From positions 372,001 through 436,000 of the forward strand of contig NZ_JQHM01000002.1 of the NCBI RefSeq assembly GCF_000749845.1: a stretch of DNA of 64,000 nucleotides. The letters are read 5' to 3'. The first letter of the stretch is position 1; every line of letters starts with the position of its first letter. The position numbers and the translations under genes were made by a program. The notes under the pieces were generated by a model. The model did no database searches, was not told where the DNA came from, and was given only the letters and a program-made list of their open reading frames with translations. Of this stretch, positions 24,917 to 32,102 are shown one piece after another. Origin of the DNA: Pectobacterium betavasculorum. GTDB lineage: Bacteria > Pseudomonadota > Gammaproteobacteria > Enterobacterales > Enterobacteriaceae.

Positions 24917-25525
24917 ATGTCATCTTCCCCATCTATTCTGAATTTCGGTTCCATGACCGATGTCTTCGGCTTTCTGATAGAAATCGATAAATTGAAAAGC
25001 GTGCAGCGCCGCACCAAGATTATCGGCAGCGAACGTCACGAAGATTCTGCCGAACACAGCTGGCATTTTGCCGTCGCTGCGATGGCGCTGGCGCCTTACG
25101 CAGGTGAAGGTGTGGATATTCAGCGCGTGATCCAAATGGCGCTGATTCACGATATCGTCGAAATCGATGCGGGCGATGTGATCGTTTACGATCTTTCCGC
25201 GCGTCTTGCGATTCACGATCAGGAAGTCGCTGCCGCTGCCCGCATTTTCGGCCTACTGCCGGAACCACAGCGTCAGCAATTCCACGACCTGTGGGAAGAA
25301 TATGAAGCGAATGAAACCCCCAGCGCCCAGTTCGCTCTGGTGCTCGATCGCGTTATGCCGATGCTGATGAATCTGTACAACGGCGGCCAAAGCTGGGTAG
25401 AAAATGGCATCCGTCTGGAACAGGTTCTCGACCGCGCCGAGTTCATCGCCACGATCAACCCGGAACTGTGGCAATACATGAAGCAGCATCTGGAAAACGC
25501 CAAAGCCAAGGGATGGTTGCTATAA
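24917..25525 (+). CDS. HD-domain phosphohydrolase (YfbR-like 5'-nucleotidase family)
   Basis: The start at ATG 24917 follows AAGAGG. The 202-residue protein has the HD-domain metal ligands in RHEDSAEHSWHFA (about 39-51) and LIHDIVEIDAGD (about 77-88), then a distal aspartate in LVLDRVMPML. This arrangement matches the HD_3 family that includes 5'-deoxynucleotidases such as YfbR. The substrate is not determined. A longer frame from 24863 has no ribosome-binding site. Confidence 0.8.
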   Translation: MSSSPSILNFGSMTDVFGFLIEIDKLKSVQRRTKIIGSERHEDSAEHSWHFAVAAMALAPYAGEGVDIQRVIQMALIHDIVEIDAGDVIVYDLSARLAIHDQEVAAAARIFGLLPEPQRQQFHDLWEEYEANETPSAQFALVLDRVMPMLMNLYNGGQSWVENGIRLEQVLDRAEFIATINPELWQYMKQHLENAKAKGWLL

Positions 25526-25544
25526 TTCGGTTTTCCCGATAAAC

Positions 25545-25571
25545 GCCCCGTCGATTTGCCATCAACGGGGC
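25545..25571. terminator. Bidirectional terminator between convergent genes
   Basis: GCCCCGT pairs with ACGGGGC, extended by GAT/ATC across one mismatch, in the 54-bp gap between two convergent stops. It should end both transcripts. Confidence 0.65.
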
Positions 25572-25579
25572 AAGGTGGC

Positions 25580-26887
25580 TTATTTCACATCTCGCAACGC
25601 GGTTTTATCCACGTAAGGCTTCATGATGCCATCCGCCTCTTTCTGTGCAGCGGCAGCAGCGTCATCGACCTTTTTCGCCGGATCGTTTAACAGCGCCGCC
25701 AGCTGATTTTCCATCGCTTTGCGTACCGCGACCGTTTCATAAGTTGCGTACCACGGATGGGCATATTGCAGCTGTGACAACGCAATGGCTGCGCGCGGAT
25801 CTTTCGCCAGGTAGTCTTTCATTTCTGGTAGATCATAGGCCGCCATACGTGGTGCGAAGTAGCCAGTAAAACGGCTCCAGCTTCCGCTGACTTCCGGGCT
25901 GACCAGATAGTTCATAAACTGCCAGGCCGCTTTCTTCTTCTCCTCGGAAATCCCTTTGAAGCTCACCAGACTCGCCCCGCCGATGGTCACGCCACGACGC
26001 TCTTTTTCCGGCATCATCGCCACACCGAGCGAGAAATCTTTGGTGTTTTCACGCATAAAGCCCAGCGCACCGGTGCTCAGCATCGCCATGCCCAACTTGC
26101 CGGAGAAAAACGCGGCGCTGATTTGCTTGGAATTCAGCACACCGGCTGGCATTGCTTTGTCGCGATACACCAAATCACGCCAGAACTGGAGCGCGCCTTT
26201 GGTCGATGCGGTGTTGTAATACACTTCACCCGGATAGTCGGCATTGTAATACGCCCCACCGTTGGCACGCGTCAGCGCAGACAACATCCAGCCGCCGTAG
26301 TCATCGTTCGTGGAGGGAATCATGATGCCCCACTGCCCTTTTGCCGGATCGGTCAGTTTCTTGGCGATCGTAACCACTTCATCCCAGTTTTTTGGCGGTT
26401 CATTAACGCCCGCCTTCTTCAACATGTCTTCGTTGTAATAGAGGATCGGCGTCGAGTTGTGGAACGGGATCGCGTAAGTTACCCCCATCACCTGCGCGTT
26501 CTGGTGCAGCGCAGGCCAGAAATTTTTGTTCAGGAAAGGCGTAGCTTTTTCATTGCCATATTTGAACAGCTCGTCCATCGGTAGGATTTCATCTTTGATG
26601 ACCAGATCGGCGGTGAAGTTTGCCGACATAATTACCAGCGCTGGCGGATCGCCCGCTTTGGCGGCGGCTTCCGCTTTCACTTTCGTCGTGTCGTAACTGC
26701 CGGTGAAGATCCCACGCACTTCAACCTGATCCTGCGATTGGTTGTATTCTTTGATAATGCGCGTCATTTCCATCGTCAGCTTGCCATCAACCGGCGCAGG
26801 GAACATAAAATCGATATTCTCTTTTGCCAGAGCAGAGCCAGACATCAGCAAGGCTATCGCCAGCGCCATCATACGAGGCTTACGCAT
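25580..26887 (-). CDS. ABC transporter periplasmic binding protein, UgpB-like
   Basis: ATG 26887 follows CAGGAGAAAAG and opens a signal peptide (MALAIALLMSGSALA). The mature part, about 413 residues, is a cluster-1 (sugar/glycerol-phosphate) binding protein: it has FAYPVP-like VDGKLTMEMTRIIKEYNQSQ at its start and PEKERRGVTIGGASLVSFKG in the middle. It is the last gene of a five-gene operon with two permeases, gpdQ and an ATPase, so the probable ligand is a glycerophosphodiester or glycerol-3-phosphate. The start overlaps the ATPase gene by eight bases. Confidence 0.87.
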   Translation of the reverse strand: MRKPRMMALAIALLMSGSALAKENIDFMFPAPVDGKLTMEMTRIIKEYNQSQDQVEVRGIFTGSYDTTKVKAEAAAKAGDPPALVIMSANFTADLVIKDEILPMDELFKYGNEKATPFLNKNFWPALHQNAQVMGVTYAIPFHNSTPILYYNEDMLKKAGVNEPPKNWDEVVTIAKKLTDPAKGQWGIMIPSTNDDYGGWMLSALTRANGGAYYNADYPGEVYYNTASTKGALQFWRDLVYRDKAMPAGVLNSKQISAAFFSGKLGMAMLSTGALGFMRENTKDFSLGVAMMPEKERRGVTIGGASLVSFKGISEEKKKAAWQFMNYLVSPEVSGSWSRFTGYFAPRMAAYDLPEMKDYLAKDPRAAIALSQLQYAHPWYATYETVAVRKAMENQLAALLNDPAKKVDDAAAAAQKEADGIMKPYVDKTALRDVK

Positions 26888-27968
26888 TTCTTTTCTCCTG
26901 GGATAAATTTCGGGCGGTTTGCCCAGAAAACCAATGACAATCCTGCGGTGAAAAATGAAGCACCACGGACGCGCCGATGTTCGGCACGCCATCGCGATTT
27001 GGACGACGGTAGCGAATATTGCCCAACGGCGTATCCACATGAATCAGATACTCCGCGCCAAACAGCTCCCGTTGCTTCACCGTTCCCGACAATGACAAAT
27101 CGCCGTCTGACGCGGCGTGTTCGGTAATATGCTCAGGGCGAACCCCTAGCAGCACACTGGTTAATAAACGTGTTTCTTCACTCGCGGGCAGTACTACAGA
27201 TAATGCTTGTAAAAACGCGTGACCTTCGGAACATGCCAGCGTCACCATGTTCATGGCGGGCGTGCCGATAAACCCGGCGACAAAGACGTTAGCCGGGTGA
27301 GAATATAGCTGCTCCGGCGTACCGACCTGTTGCAACACACCGCGATCCAGCACGGCGATCCTGTCCGCCATCGTCATCGCCTCGATCTGATCGTGCGTGA
27401 CGTAGACGGTGGTGGTTTTCAACTGCCGATGCAGATCCATAATGCCGTCCCGCACATCGCTGCGCAGGCGAGCATCCAGATTCGACAGCGGTTCATCCAT
27501 CAGAAACAAGCGTGGATCGCGCACGATCGCCCGTGCCATTGCCACGCGCTGACGTTGGCCGCCGGACAGTTTTCCCGGTTTGCGTTTAAGCAACGGCTCA
27601 AGCTGAAGCAGGCTGGCAACGCGCTGTACCCGCTGTGGGTATTCGGCCTTCGGTTCGCCGCGCATCCGCATGCCAAAGGTGATGTTCTGCTCAACGGTCA
27701 AATGCGGAAACAGTGCGTAGTTCTGGAAAATCATCGAGAAATTACGCTGCTTCGGGCTCCACGTCGTGATGTCGTCGTCGCCCAGCAGAATTTGTCCATC
27801 GCTCACGTCTTCCAGACCGGCCAGCATACGCAGCAGCGTACTTTTGCCACAGCCGGACGGCCCGACCAGCACCAGAAATTCACCGTCAGCGATATCTAAC
27901 GACAGCGATGCCAGCGCCTGCATGTGTTCGAAGCGTTTACTGATATTGCGTAACTGAATCACGGCCAT
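26880..27968 (-). CDS. ABC transporter ATP-binding protein, UgpC/MalK type
   Basis: The 362-residue protein has Walker A GPSGCGKST (about 36), the signature KLSGGQRQRVAMARA (about 134), Walker B LFLMDEPLSNLDA (about 155) and a C-terminal TOBE regulatory region (about 240-350), the layout of UgpC and MalK. The start shares bases with the gpdQ stop (TAATG). It energises the Ugp-like importer encoded in the same operon. Confidence 0.92.
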   Translation of the reverse strand: MAVIQLRNISKRFEHMQALASLSLDIADGEFLVLVGPSGCGKSTLLRMLAGLEDVSDGQILLGDDDITTWSPKQRNFSMIFQNYALFPHLTVEQNITFGMRMRGEPKAEYPQRVQRVASLLQLEPLLKRKPGKLSGGQRQRVAMARAIVRDPRLFLMDEPLSNLDARLRSDVRDGIMDLHRQLKTTTVYVTHDQIEAMTMADRIAVLDRGVLQQVGTPEQLYSHPANVFVAGFIGTPAMNMVTLACSEGHAFLQALSVVLPASEETRLLTSVLLGVRPEHITEHAASDGDLSLSGTVKQRELFGAEYLIHVDTPLGNIRYRRPNRDGVPNIGASVVLHFSPQDCHWFSGQTARNLSQEKRNA

Positions 27969-28792
27969 TACGCATCCACCGGACAGCTGATTCGTGGATC
28001 GTAGAGATAAGGCCCGGTGTTCGACGCGATCGACTGGCTGTAACTCACCAGCCCGGTTACCGGCACATAGCGGTGCATGACAATGCTGGCAGGTTCCAGG
28101 TTGTAGTACGACGTATCGTCATAGTAGAAATACGGCACTTGATGGACGGTGCCCGGCACCGTAGCGATTATCGCCTGCCGATGCTGAGTCATAATCAGCC
28201 GATGCGTATGGCCGCAGAAGATCCGCGTAAGCTGTGGGAAACGTTCGATCAGTGTCAGCAGCTCGTGCCCATTTTCGCAGGCGATACGATCCATATGCGC
28301 CGATCCCAACGGCAGCGGTGGATGGTGCATGAAGATCGCCGTTTCACGCGTTGAGTGATCCTGCAATTGTTGCTCCAGCCAGCCTAGCGTGGACGGCGTC
28401 AACCAGCCTTTCGCCTGCCCAGTCAAACTGGTGTCGATGAACAGCAGGCGCATCGGGAAATCATCCACCGCATAGCGGATATTTTCTGGATCATCGCCCA
28501 ATTGCGGGCAAAGTGGACGCATCGCGTTGAGGAAATGCTGCTTGTCATCATGATTGCCCGGAATCACATACAGCGGATAATCCAGCATCTGCAACACGCG
28601 CTGGGCGACCTGATACTCCTGCGGACGCCCGCAGTTGACGATGTCGCCGCTAATCACTACCGCGTCCGGCCGCTCGCTCAGCGCGTTCATCTGATTGATG
28701 ACTTTGGCATTTTCCCCGTTAATATCAATAAACTCATAGAGCTTGCGCCCTTCACTGCGAAAATGCAGATCGGAAATCTGAGCCAGCAACAT
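27968..28792 (-). CDS. gpdQ: Glycerophosphodiesterase GpdQ
   Basis: From ATG 28792 (GAGGTGG upstream) the protein is 274 residues, the exact length of Enterobacter aerogenes GpdQ, and similar along its whole length. All dinuclear metal ligands known for that enzyme are in register: Asp8, His10, Asp50, Asn80, His156, His195 and His197 (motifs SDLH, GDIVN, GNHD, MHHPP, GHTH). It hydrolyses glycerophosphodiesters, and promiscuously other phosphodiesters, in the cytoplasm. It lies inside a Ugp-like transport operon, so imported glycerophosphodiesters could be cleaved at once. Confidence 0.92.
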   Translation of the reverse strand: MLLAQISDLHFRSEGRKLYEFIDINGENAKVINQMNALSERPDAVVISGDIVNCGRPQEYQVAQRVLQMLDYPLYVIPGNHDDKQHFLNAMRPLCPQLGDDPENIRYAVDDFPMRLLFIDTSLTGQAKGWLTPSTLGWLEQQLQDHSTRETAIFMHHPPLPLGSAHMDRIACENGHELLTLIERFPQLTRIFCGHTHRLIMTQHRQAIIATVPGTVHQVPYFYYDDTSYYNLEPASIVMHRYVPVTGLVSYSQSIASNTGPYLYDPRISCPVDA

Positions 28793-28844
28793 AACAACCA
28801 CCTCTATCATTATTTCGCCCGTTGGCGAACACCGATCGCTTAAG

Positions 28845-28914
28845 GATCGAGATACACGGAGCGACCACAGGGGTGAGGCGTCCCTGCGGGAACCTCCCCC
28901 TGTGTTTCCCCTAA
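28845..28914. repeat. Dispersed intergenic hairpin repeat, copy 2
   Basis: It begins GATCGAGATACACGGAGC and ends TGTGTTTCCCCTAA, as copy 1 at 11813-11865. The centre differs: AGGGGTGAGG (28869-28878) pairs with CCTCCCCCT (28893-28901) around CGTCCCTGCGGGAA. It lies inside the transport operon, between a permease gene and gpdQ. Confidence 0.6.
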
Positions 28915-28961
28915 CAACGGGCTTAAGTAACCAGTATTACCCGCATGGCCTTATCAGCGAT

Positions 28962-29861
28962 TCACTTAATACCTGAGAAACCAAAGCTGCTCAGGAACTG
29001 CTTCTGGAACACCACAAAGGCCACCATCAGCGGCAGGCACACCAGCAGCGTGCCCGCACAGATCAACCCCCACTGTCCGCCAGACTCTGCGCCCATCGCG
29101 AACGACACCAGCCCGATGGTCAGTACCTGTTTGTCCGGGTCGTTGAGTACCATCAGCGGCCAGAGATATTCGTTCCAGTGGTAGGTAATGCTGACCGTGG
29201 CGAAGGCCAGAATCGACGGCCAGGTCATGGGAATCAGGACGTGAAACACCACCTGCCACCAGCGGCAGCCTTCCATCAACGCGGCTTCTTCGATTTCTTT
29301 AGCGATATTGAGAAACGCCTGACGCATCAGAAACACGCCAAATGCCGAGGCGAAATACGGCATCATCACGCCAGTCAGGGTATTGAGCAGGCCAAGTTGT
29401 TTTAGCGTCATCATGTTTGGCACCATCATGACGACAGGCATGATCATCATTTGAATCAGCAGCAGGTAGAACAGCAGCGTTTTGCCACGGAATTCGTGGT
29501 AAGCGAAGATGTAGCCCGCTGTGGTGATCGTGACCAGCTGTACCAGAAACGTGCCGACCGCAAAGATCAGCGTGTTGGTGTAGAGCCGTAACCAGTCGGC
29601 GCTGTCCCACGCATCGCGGAAGTTATCGAACGTCAGCGGGAGACGCGGCAACAGCGAGGCCATATCCACGCCAAAACTGCTGGCACTGACGGAAGAAGAC
29701 AGCATCCAGATAAACGGACTGACCCACAGTAACGCGGCGCAAATCAGCAGCAGCGGCAGCGTAAACTGCGTCGTGACACGAAGAGGATGGGTCACGCTTC
29801 GTCTCTCAACGCGCTGGCTTTTCACGCTCCGAACGTCAACAATCTGATTTTCAGCGCTCAT
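28962..29861 (-). CDS. ABC transporter permease, UgpE-like
   Basis: The 299-residue inner-membrane protein has six spans and the EAA loop EEAALMEGCRWWQVVFHVLI (about 196-215), which contacts the ATPase. UgpE/MalG-type features include the conserved C-terminal FLSSFGFSGIK-like end. It overlaps the partner permease by 11 bases. A 169-bp gap holding a hairpin repeat separates it from gpdQ, which may reduce expression of the downstream genes. Confidence 0.9.
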   Translation of the reverse strand: MSAENQIVDVRSVKSQRVERRSVTHPLRVTTQFTLPLLLICAALLWVSPFIWMLSSSVSASSFGVDMASLLPRLPLTFDNFRDAWDSADWLRLYTNTLIFAVGTFLVQLVTITTAGYIFAYHEFRGKTLLFYLLLIQMMIMPVVMMVPNMMTLKQLGLLNTLTGVMMPYFASAFGVFLMRQAFLNIAKEIEEAALMEGCRWWQVVFHVLIPMTWPSILAFATVSITYHWNEYLWPLMVLNDPDKQVLTIGLVSFAMGAESGGQWGLICAGTLLVCLPLMVAFVVFQKQFLSSFGFSGIK

Positions 29862-30723
29862 AATGTGCCCCCTTCTCCAGCACCTTCAGATTCATAATGG
29901 AAAAGGCGAACAGCATCACCAGCGTCAGGAAGGTAGCCGCAGAGGCTTTGCCCAGATCGTGCGTGTCATTCGCCAGATCCTGAATGTAATAAAGCAGTAC
30001 AGTCGTGGCGTTATTCGGCCCGCCGCGTGTCATCACGGCGACGTGATCAATCTGAGTAATGGCGTAGATAAAAGCGATGGTGACCACGAAGGCGATGGTT
30101 GGCCGCAGCAGCGGCAGCGTGACGTAGAAAAACACCTGACGCCGTGAGGCTCCCTCCATCAGCGCCGCCTCGCGTGCAGAGGCAGAAATCGCTTGCAGAC
30201 CGGCGAGAAAAAACAGCATGTAATAACCCGCAAACTTCCAGATACCAATGACGCTCACCGCCACCAGCGCGCTGTCGCTCATACCGAGATAGTTGTTATT
30301 CATCGGGCCGAACACTTTCGCCAGATAGTAATCCAGCAGCCCCAACCCCGGCATAAAGATGAACAACCACAGCGTCGCGGCGCTCACTAGCGGAATAATC
30401 ATTGGAAAGAAAAAGGCGGTACGCAGCCAGCGATTCACGCGCGTGTTTTCCCACAGCAGCACTGCCAGTAACAGCGCCAACAGCACGCCGGGCACGACCG
30501 TCATCAGGGTATACAGCACGTTGTTCAGCAACGCCTGCCAGAACACCGCGTCCTGCACCAGACGCGCAAAATTATCCAACCCGACGAACAGTGGCGTATC
30601 GGTATTCAGCCGAGTGTCATACAGACTGTCTATGACCGAGCGCAGCAAGGGGAAATAGGTGAAGGCAAGCAAAAAAACCAGCGTCGGCAACAGCACAAGG
30701 TAGGGAAAGCATTTTGCACGCAT
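29851..30723 (-). CDS. ABC transporter permease, UgpA-like
   Basis: The start at ATG 30723 gives 291 residues starting MRAKCFPYLVLLPTLVFLLA, a normal first span. A longer frame from 30783 would add a polar extension and was rejected. The EAA loop is REAALMEGASRRQVFFYVTL (about 197-216). It is the first gene of the Ugp-like operon. The 237 bp upstream separate it from the divergent toxin-like pair, and no PhoB box was recognised there. Confidence 0.88.
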   Translation of the reverse strand: MRAKCFPYLVLLPTLVFLLAFTYFPLLRSVIDSLYDTRLNTDTPLFVGLDNFARLVQDAVFWQALLNNVLYTLMTVVPGVLLALLLAVLLWENTRVNRWLRTAFFFPMIIPLVSAATLWLFIFMPGLGLLDYYLAKVFGPMNNNYLGMSDSALVAVSVIGIWKFAGYYMLFFLAGLQAISASAREAALMEGASRRQVFFYVTLPLLRPTIAFVVTIAFIYAITQIDHVAVMTRGGPNNATTVLLYYIQDLANDTHDLGKASAATFLTLVMLFAFSIMNLKVLEKGAHYER

Positions 30724-30917
30724 AACTCTAGGGTCGCTCAGTGTGAAACACAGAGGCCTTACCCTAGAACGCCAGCGTGTCAAAGGGGCGTCAGTTTAAT
30801 GACAGTTTGTTTTCCGATTGCGAAAATATGCCTGCGAATGATTTATCTCCGTTTTGGCAGGCGATTTGCGGGAAGGCTCGAAGTCCCTAAAAATACGGCT
30901 GGGAAGAGTGACTCACT

Positions 30918-30945
30918 TTGCTGTATCATTTTTAACCTGTAGAAT
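30918..30945 (+). promoter_or_regulatory. Probable promoter of the YafO-like two-gene unit
   Basis: TTGCTG (30918-30923) and TAGAAT (30940-30945) are 16 bp apart, just before AAGGA and ATG 30961. The T-rich spacer fits a sigma-70 promoter. Confidence 0.45.
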
Positions 30946-30960
30946 TATAAGGAATCAATC

Positions 30961-31560
30961 ATGCTAGGGCTTGAAGCTATGGCTATCGTCAACCAAGGGC
31001 CGGATAAGATAGAGAACGTTTTCAATAACGTATCTCAGCCTATTGAACGATCCATATCTGACTTTGATAGAAGTCACGGGAATTCTATCTCGAAAAAACA
31101 AGCGTCCGATGCACTGAAAGTCATCTACAGAGTCATGGCCCCTGTTGAAAGAAGCTGTGAGAAATATAAAGAGTTTATCGATATTCTTAGCAATGGAACT
31201 GATGAGAACATTGCGGCATTAGACATTCAGCGCAGTGACATCGACAAGCTAAACGATCAGGTTAATCAAATAGATAATGGCATAACGAGGCTTCTTTATA
31301 CCTTCTTTGTTGCCGAAAATAACAAAGCCTGGCTGCCACATCTCACCACGCTTATGACAATGAAAAACCACGCGATCAACACGTTCATTGAATACAAGAA
31401 GTTGACTATGGCTTTGGCCACTCTCGGCACTCAGTTTCTTCCTCTTGAATACGAAGAAGCAGAGGAATTTAGTGATGAAGAATTAGCTGCTTTCAAAAAG
31501 TCAGTTGAAGACAGTCACAAAAGACTTGGCATGGAGCCGCCAACATGGAAAACCGCGTAA
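30961..31560 (+). CDS. Uncharacterised 199-aa protein, partner of a YafO-like toxin
   Basis: I do not recognise this family. The protein is predicted largely helical, with no signal peptide or membrane span. Its C-terminus is strongly acidic and then amphipathic (EYEEAEEFSDEELAAFKKSV), a type of segment antitoxins often use to cover a basic toxin. AAGGA lies seven bases before ATG 30961. It overlaps the following YafO-like gene by 16 bases, so translation is coupled. It is unrelated in size and sequence to YafN (97 aa), the known antitoxin of YafO. GC content is lower than in the flanking operons. Confidence 0.6.
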   Translation: MLGLEAMAIVNQGPDKIENVFNNVSQPIERSISDFDRSHGNSISKKQASDALKVIYRVMAPVERSCEKYKEFIDILSNGTDENIAALDIQRSDIDKLNDQVNQIDNGITRLLYTFFVAENNKAWLPHLTTLMTMKNHAINTFIEYKKLTMALATLGTQFLPLEYEEAEEFSDEELAAFKKSVEDSHKRLGMEPPTWKTA

Positions 31561-31964
31561 GCATTATTGTTGATGCCGCCGCAGGTCAATTGGAAAATTT
31601 CTTTGCTAAAGCATTAGCAAATTATAAAAACAACGGCAAAGTCTCTGCATATCTTGGAAAGATGGGCGGTTTTGAACGTTCATCTCAATCAACCCTTTCT
31701 GGGATTTACAAATCTCATATTCGTATCCCAGGAGAAGAAACCCCGTGGCCGGCATCACAGCCTCTTCATCGCAGAGTAAGTGATAATTTTTTAGTGTTTG
31801 CGATACACAATATCCATCCCCTGCATATTCAAGTGATTGCGATTATTAAGCCAGATGGTCATGAAAGAATTAAGAAGCTATTACCCGCCATTATAAAAAT
31901 AACGGAAAGCAAATTTCAGTTTCTAAATGAAAGACAGCTTAATTCACTCTCTTATTATAAATAA
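31545..31964 (+). CDS. YafO-family toxin candidate (139 aa)
   Basis: The order of conserved segments matches what I recall of E. coli YafO, a ribosome-dependent mRNA interferase: ALANYKNNGKVSAYLG (YafO has SYKRDGVLPDIFG), a HIRI/HIHL strand, PLHRRVSDNFLVFAI (YafO QLRQFSRTNDEAHLVY), and IQVIAIIKPDGHERI (YafO LLIAILKPEPHKLA), then a final helix. Length is 139 against 132. The alignment was made by eye from memory, so a profile search is needed. It overlaps the upstream partner gene and is convergent with gcvP across a strong terminator. Confidence 0.6.
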   Translation: MENRVSIIVDAAAGQLENFFAKALANYKNNGKVSAYLGKMGGFERSSQSTLSGIYKSHIRIPGEETPWPASQPLHRRVSDNFLVFAIHNIHPLHIQVIAIIKPDGHERIKKLLPAIIKITESKFQFLNERQLNSLSYYK

Positions 31965-32049
31965 GAGATGCTGAATATTGAGGAATGATTGAATAAACCA
32001 AACTCGCCTTCTGGTATCAGTTTAAAACTCTCCTCAGAACCAAATAAAT

Positions 32050-32085
32050 TTAGCCTCGCATACGTTAAAACACATGCGAGGCTAA
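32050..32085. terminator. Strong terminator between the toxin-like gene and gcvP
   Basis: TTAGCCTCGCAT pairs perfectly with ATGCGAGGCTAA (12 bp) around a 12-nt loop. On the minus strand, AATTTATTT follows, fitting termination of gcvP. It probably also ends the plus-strand unit. Confidence 0.85.
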
Positions 32086-32102
32086 TATTCACACCGAACG
32101 TA

